Below, piece after piece: positions 63,222 to 64,000 of a DNA stretch of 64,000 bases. The translations under genes and the position numbers were made by a program. The stretch covers positions 52,869,812 to 52,933,811 of the forward strand of contig CM049314.1 of assembly GCA_026874595.1 (NCBI GenBank), read 5' to 3'. A model generated the notes under the pieces. It was given only the letters and a program-made list of their open reading frames with translations, was not told where the DNA came from and made no database searches. Within the stretch, counting starts at the first letter, position 1. Each line of letters opens with the position of its first letter. The DNA comes from Sipunculus nudus. Its lineage: Eukaryota > Annelida > Sipuncula > Golfingiida > Sipunculidae.

Positions 63222-63548
63222 TACTGGTGACAGTTGATCCATGCTGTCAAATAGGGAAAATGCTAATCATGGGAAATTATTCGAGCCTGCTGTTATACAA
63301 TAATGCACATACTGGCCATATACCATTGCTTTTTTATTCATTGAGGCCATAAAATTCACCAAATGACACATTTTAACTACACCTTTTTTTTTGCAATGAG
63401 TCAACATGCACAAAATCCATGTAAAAATAAAACATGATATACAGAAACATGGTATGTCAAGATATTGTGCAACCTCAAATTTGGCAAATGAATGGGGCGC
63501 AAACAAATGGGGGTTTATAAATAAATAAATAAATAATTATATATTTAC

Positions 63549-63597
<49 letters not shown>

Positions 63598-64000
63598 AAT
63601 ACCCAGTCATGAACCAAAAGTAGAAAAAAAGCAATTCCTCTCTTCTACCCCCCCCCCCCCCCCTGTTCTCCTGTTCCCTTATCATTCTGCCCCCCCCCCC
63701 CCCCCCAAATACGGCCATTCACCCTAAAAGTCATCCACACCACTCCAAGTGAAATGCCGACACAAATCTGGCACCAAAAAGTGTTGTTTACCTATTGAAA
63801 TCAGCCCTAGAATTGTAATCCAGTCTTGTTATGGTATGAAGATAGAGTGACAGTTCATGTTTCTTACCTGTCAGGAATCCGCTTCCCAAAACCAAGTTTT
63901 TCTCATAAAAACAGCCTGGAAATAAAGAATATAGTACTTGAATAAGCTGAAAAGACTCTGAACATCAGTTCAGGCACAGTTTTGTGGCAGCGATCAGCCT
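61888..64000 (+). repeat. macrosatellite unit 18 (cut by window end)
   Basis: Identical in plan to the other full units; the last ~40 bp lie beyond the window, so the array continues. Confidence 0.95.

Larger units (their letters stand above)
26695..64000 (+). repeat. macrosatellite array: 18 head-to-tail units of ~2.155 kb
   Basis: From GGACACGTGGCTG at 26695 the sequence repeats head-to-tail to the right edge, at least 37.3 kb. Fourteen near-complete and one edge-truncated long units (2,147-2,160 bp where complete) and three short units (1,653-1,686 bp) are present. Outside microsatellites and homopolymers the copies are almost identical; only a handful of substitutions and small indels separate them. 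The left edge is sharp: non-array DNA ends CTTCCATATA, whereas inside the array every junction follows TTTTTGTGAA (or its deletion variants). Such homogeneity implies recent amplification or ongoing unequal exchange. Unit content in order: 474-bp block flanked by E-boxes; AT-rich block with small minus-strand frames; (TA)n; (CA)n; 340-bp block; (TAAA)n; (TG)n; two C-runs; 48-nt splice-flanked segment. It is not rDNA, histone, 5S or snRNA repeat by inspection. Confidence 0.97.

Noticed and set aside
26695-64000. CRISPR array, rDNA, histone or 5S cluster
   Set aside because: Units are 2.155 kb and direct with no short repeat-spacer pattern; no rRNA, histone or 5S sequence was seen on either strand.

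Overview
The window looks like repeat-rich, AT-rich nuclear DNA from a marine lophotrochozoan, most likely a mollusc and perhaps a bivalve. This rests on intron/exon structure, a tRNA-derived SINE with a conserved 3' domain, ~162-bp tandem-repeat elements resembling bivalve 'pearl'-type elements, a Ginger-like cut-and-paste transposon remnant, a Ty3/gypsy remnant, and abundant microsatellites. Nothing bacterial or viral in gene layout is present. The taxonomic call is an inference; no marker gene settles it.

Layout. 1-1750: the 3' end of a host gene (terminal coding exon 645-833, then a 3' UTR with two AATAAA signals). 1750-8100: old repeats, including a large imperfect inverted repeat (outer arms 2566-2665 and 7671-7772, inner arms 3790-4530 and 6945-7668), several degenerate tandem duplications, a 175-bp Tc1/mariner-like MITE and a tRNA-SINE with a 9-bp target duplication. 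9525-10575: a broken Ty3/gypsy pol fragment (RNase H, integrase). 11525-15330: an array of ~162-bp repeats interrupted at 13098-15174 by a 2.08-kb Ginger-like element with TIRs of about 126 and 150 bp, a 4-bp (3/4 matching) target duplication and a decayed ORF with SH3/GPY-F-like, CXC-like Cys-rich and Ulp1-like protease regions. 15976-18051: a probable hAT-like element. 19510-20580: a second ~162-bp array in opposite orientation. 20581-22341: nested terminal-inverted-repeat elements around a 71-bp hairpin and a 350-bp-spaced duplication. 22342-26694: mostly AT-rich sequence with little recognisable content, except a possible first coding exon with a mitochondrial-presequence look (minus strand, 23084-23359) and two promoter-like motif clusters.

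26695-64000 (58% of the window) is a macrosatellite: at least 18 head-to-tail copies of a ~2.155-kb unit, nearly identical outside their microsatellites, running off the right edge. Three copies (5, 10, 16) are short and lack the same ~474-bp segment, which carries both CACGTG E-boxes of the unit. A linked substitution shows that pairs 4-5 and 9-10 are copies of each other (a higher-order repeat of five units, ~10.3 kb), whereas the short copy 16 has a different junction and may be independent. Each unit carries a 48-nt segment with strong splice signals on the minus strand and a CA/TG inverted microsatellite pair. No convincing full-length protein is encoded in the array, so it may be non-coding, or a set of repeated exons; RNA data would decide.

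I saw no complete intact gene in the window. Repeat boundaries were read by eye and may be off by a few bases.
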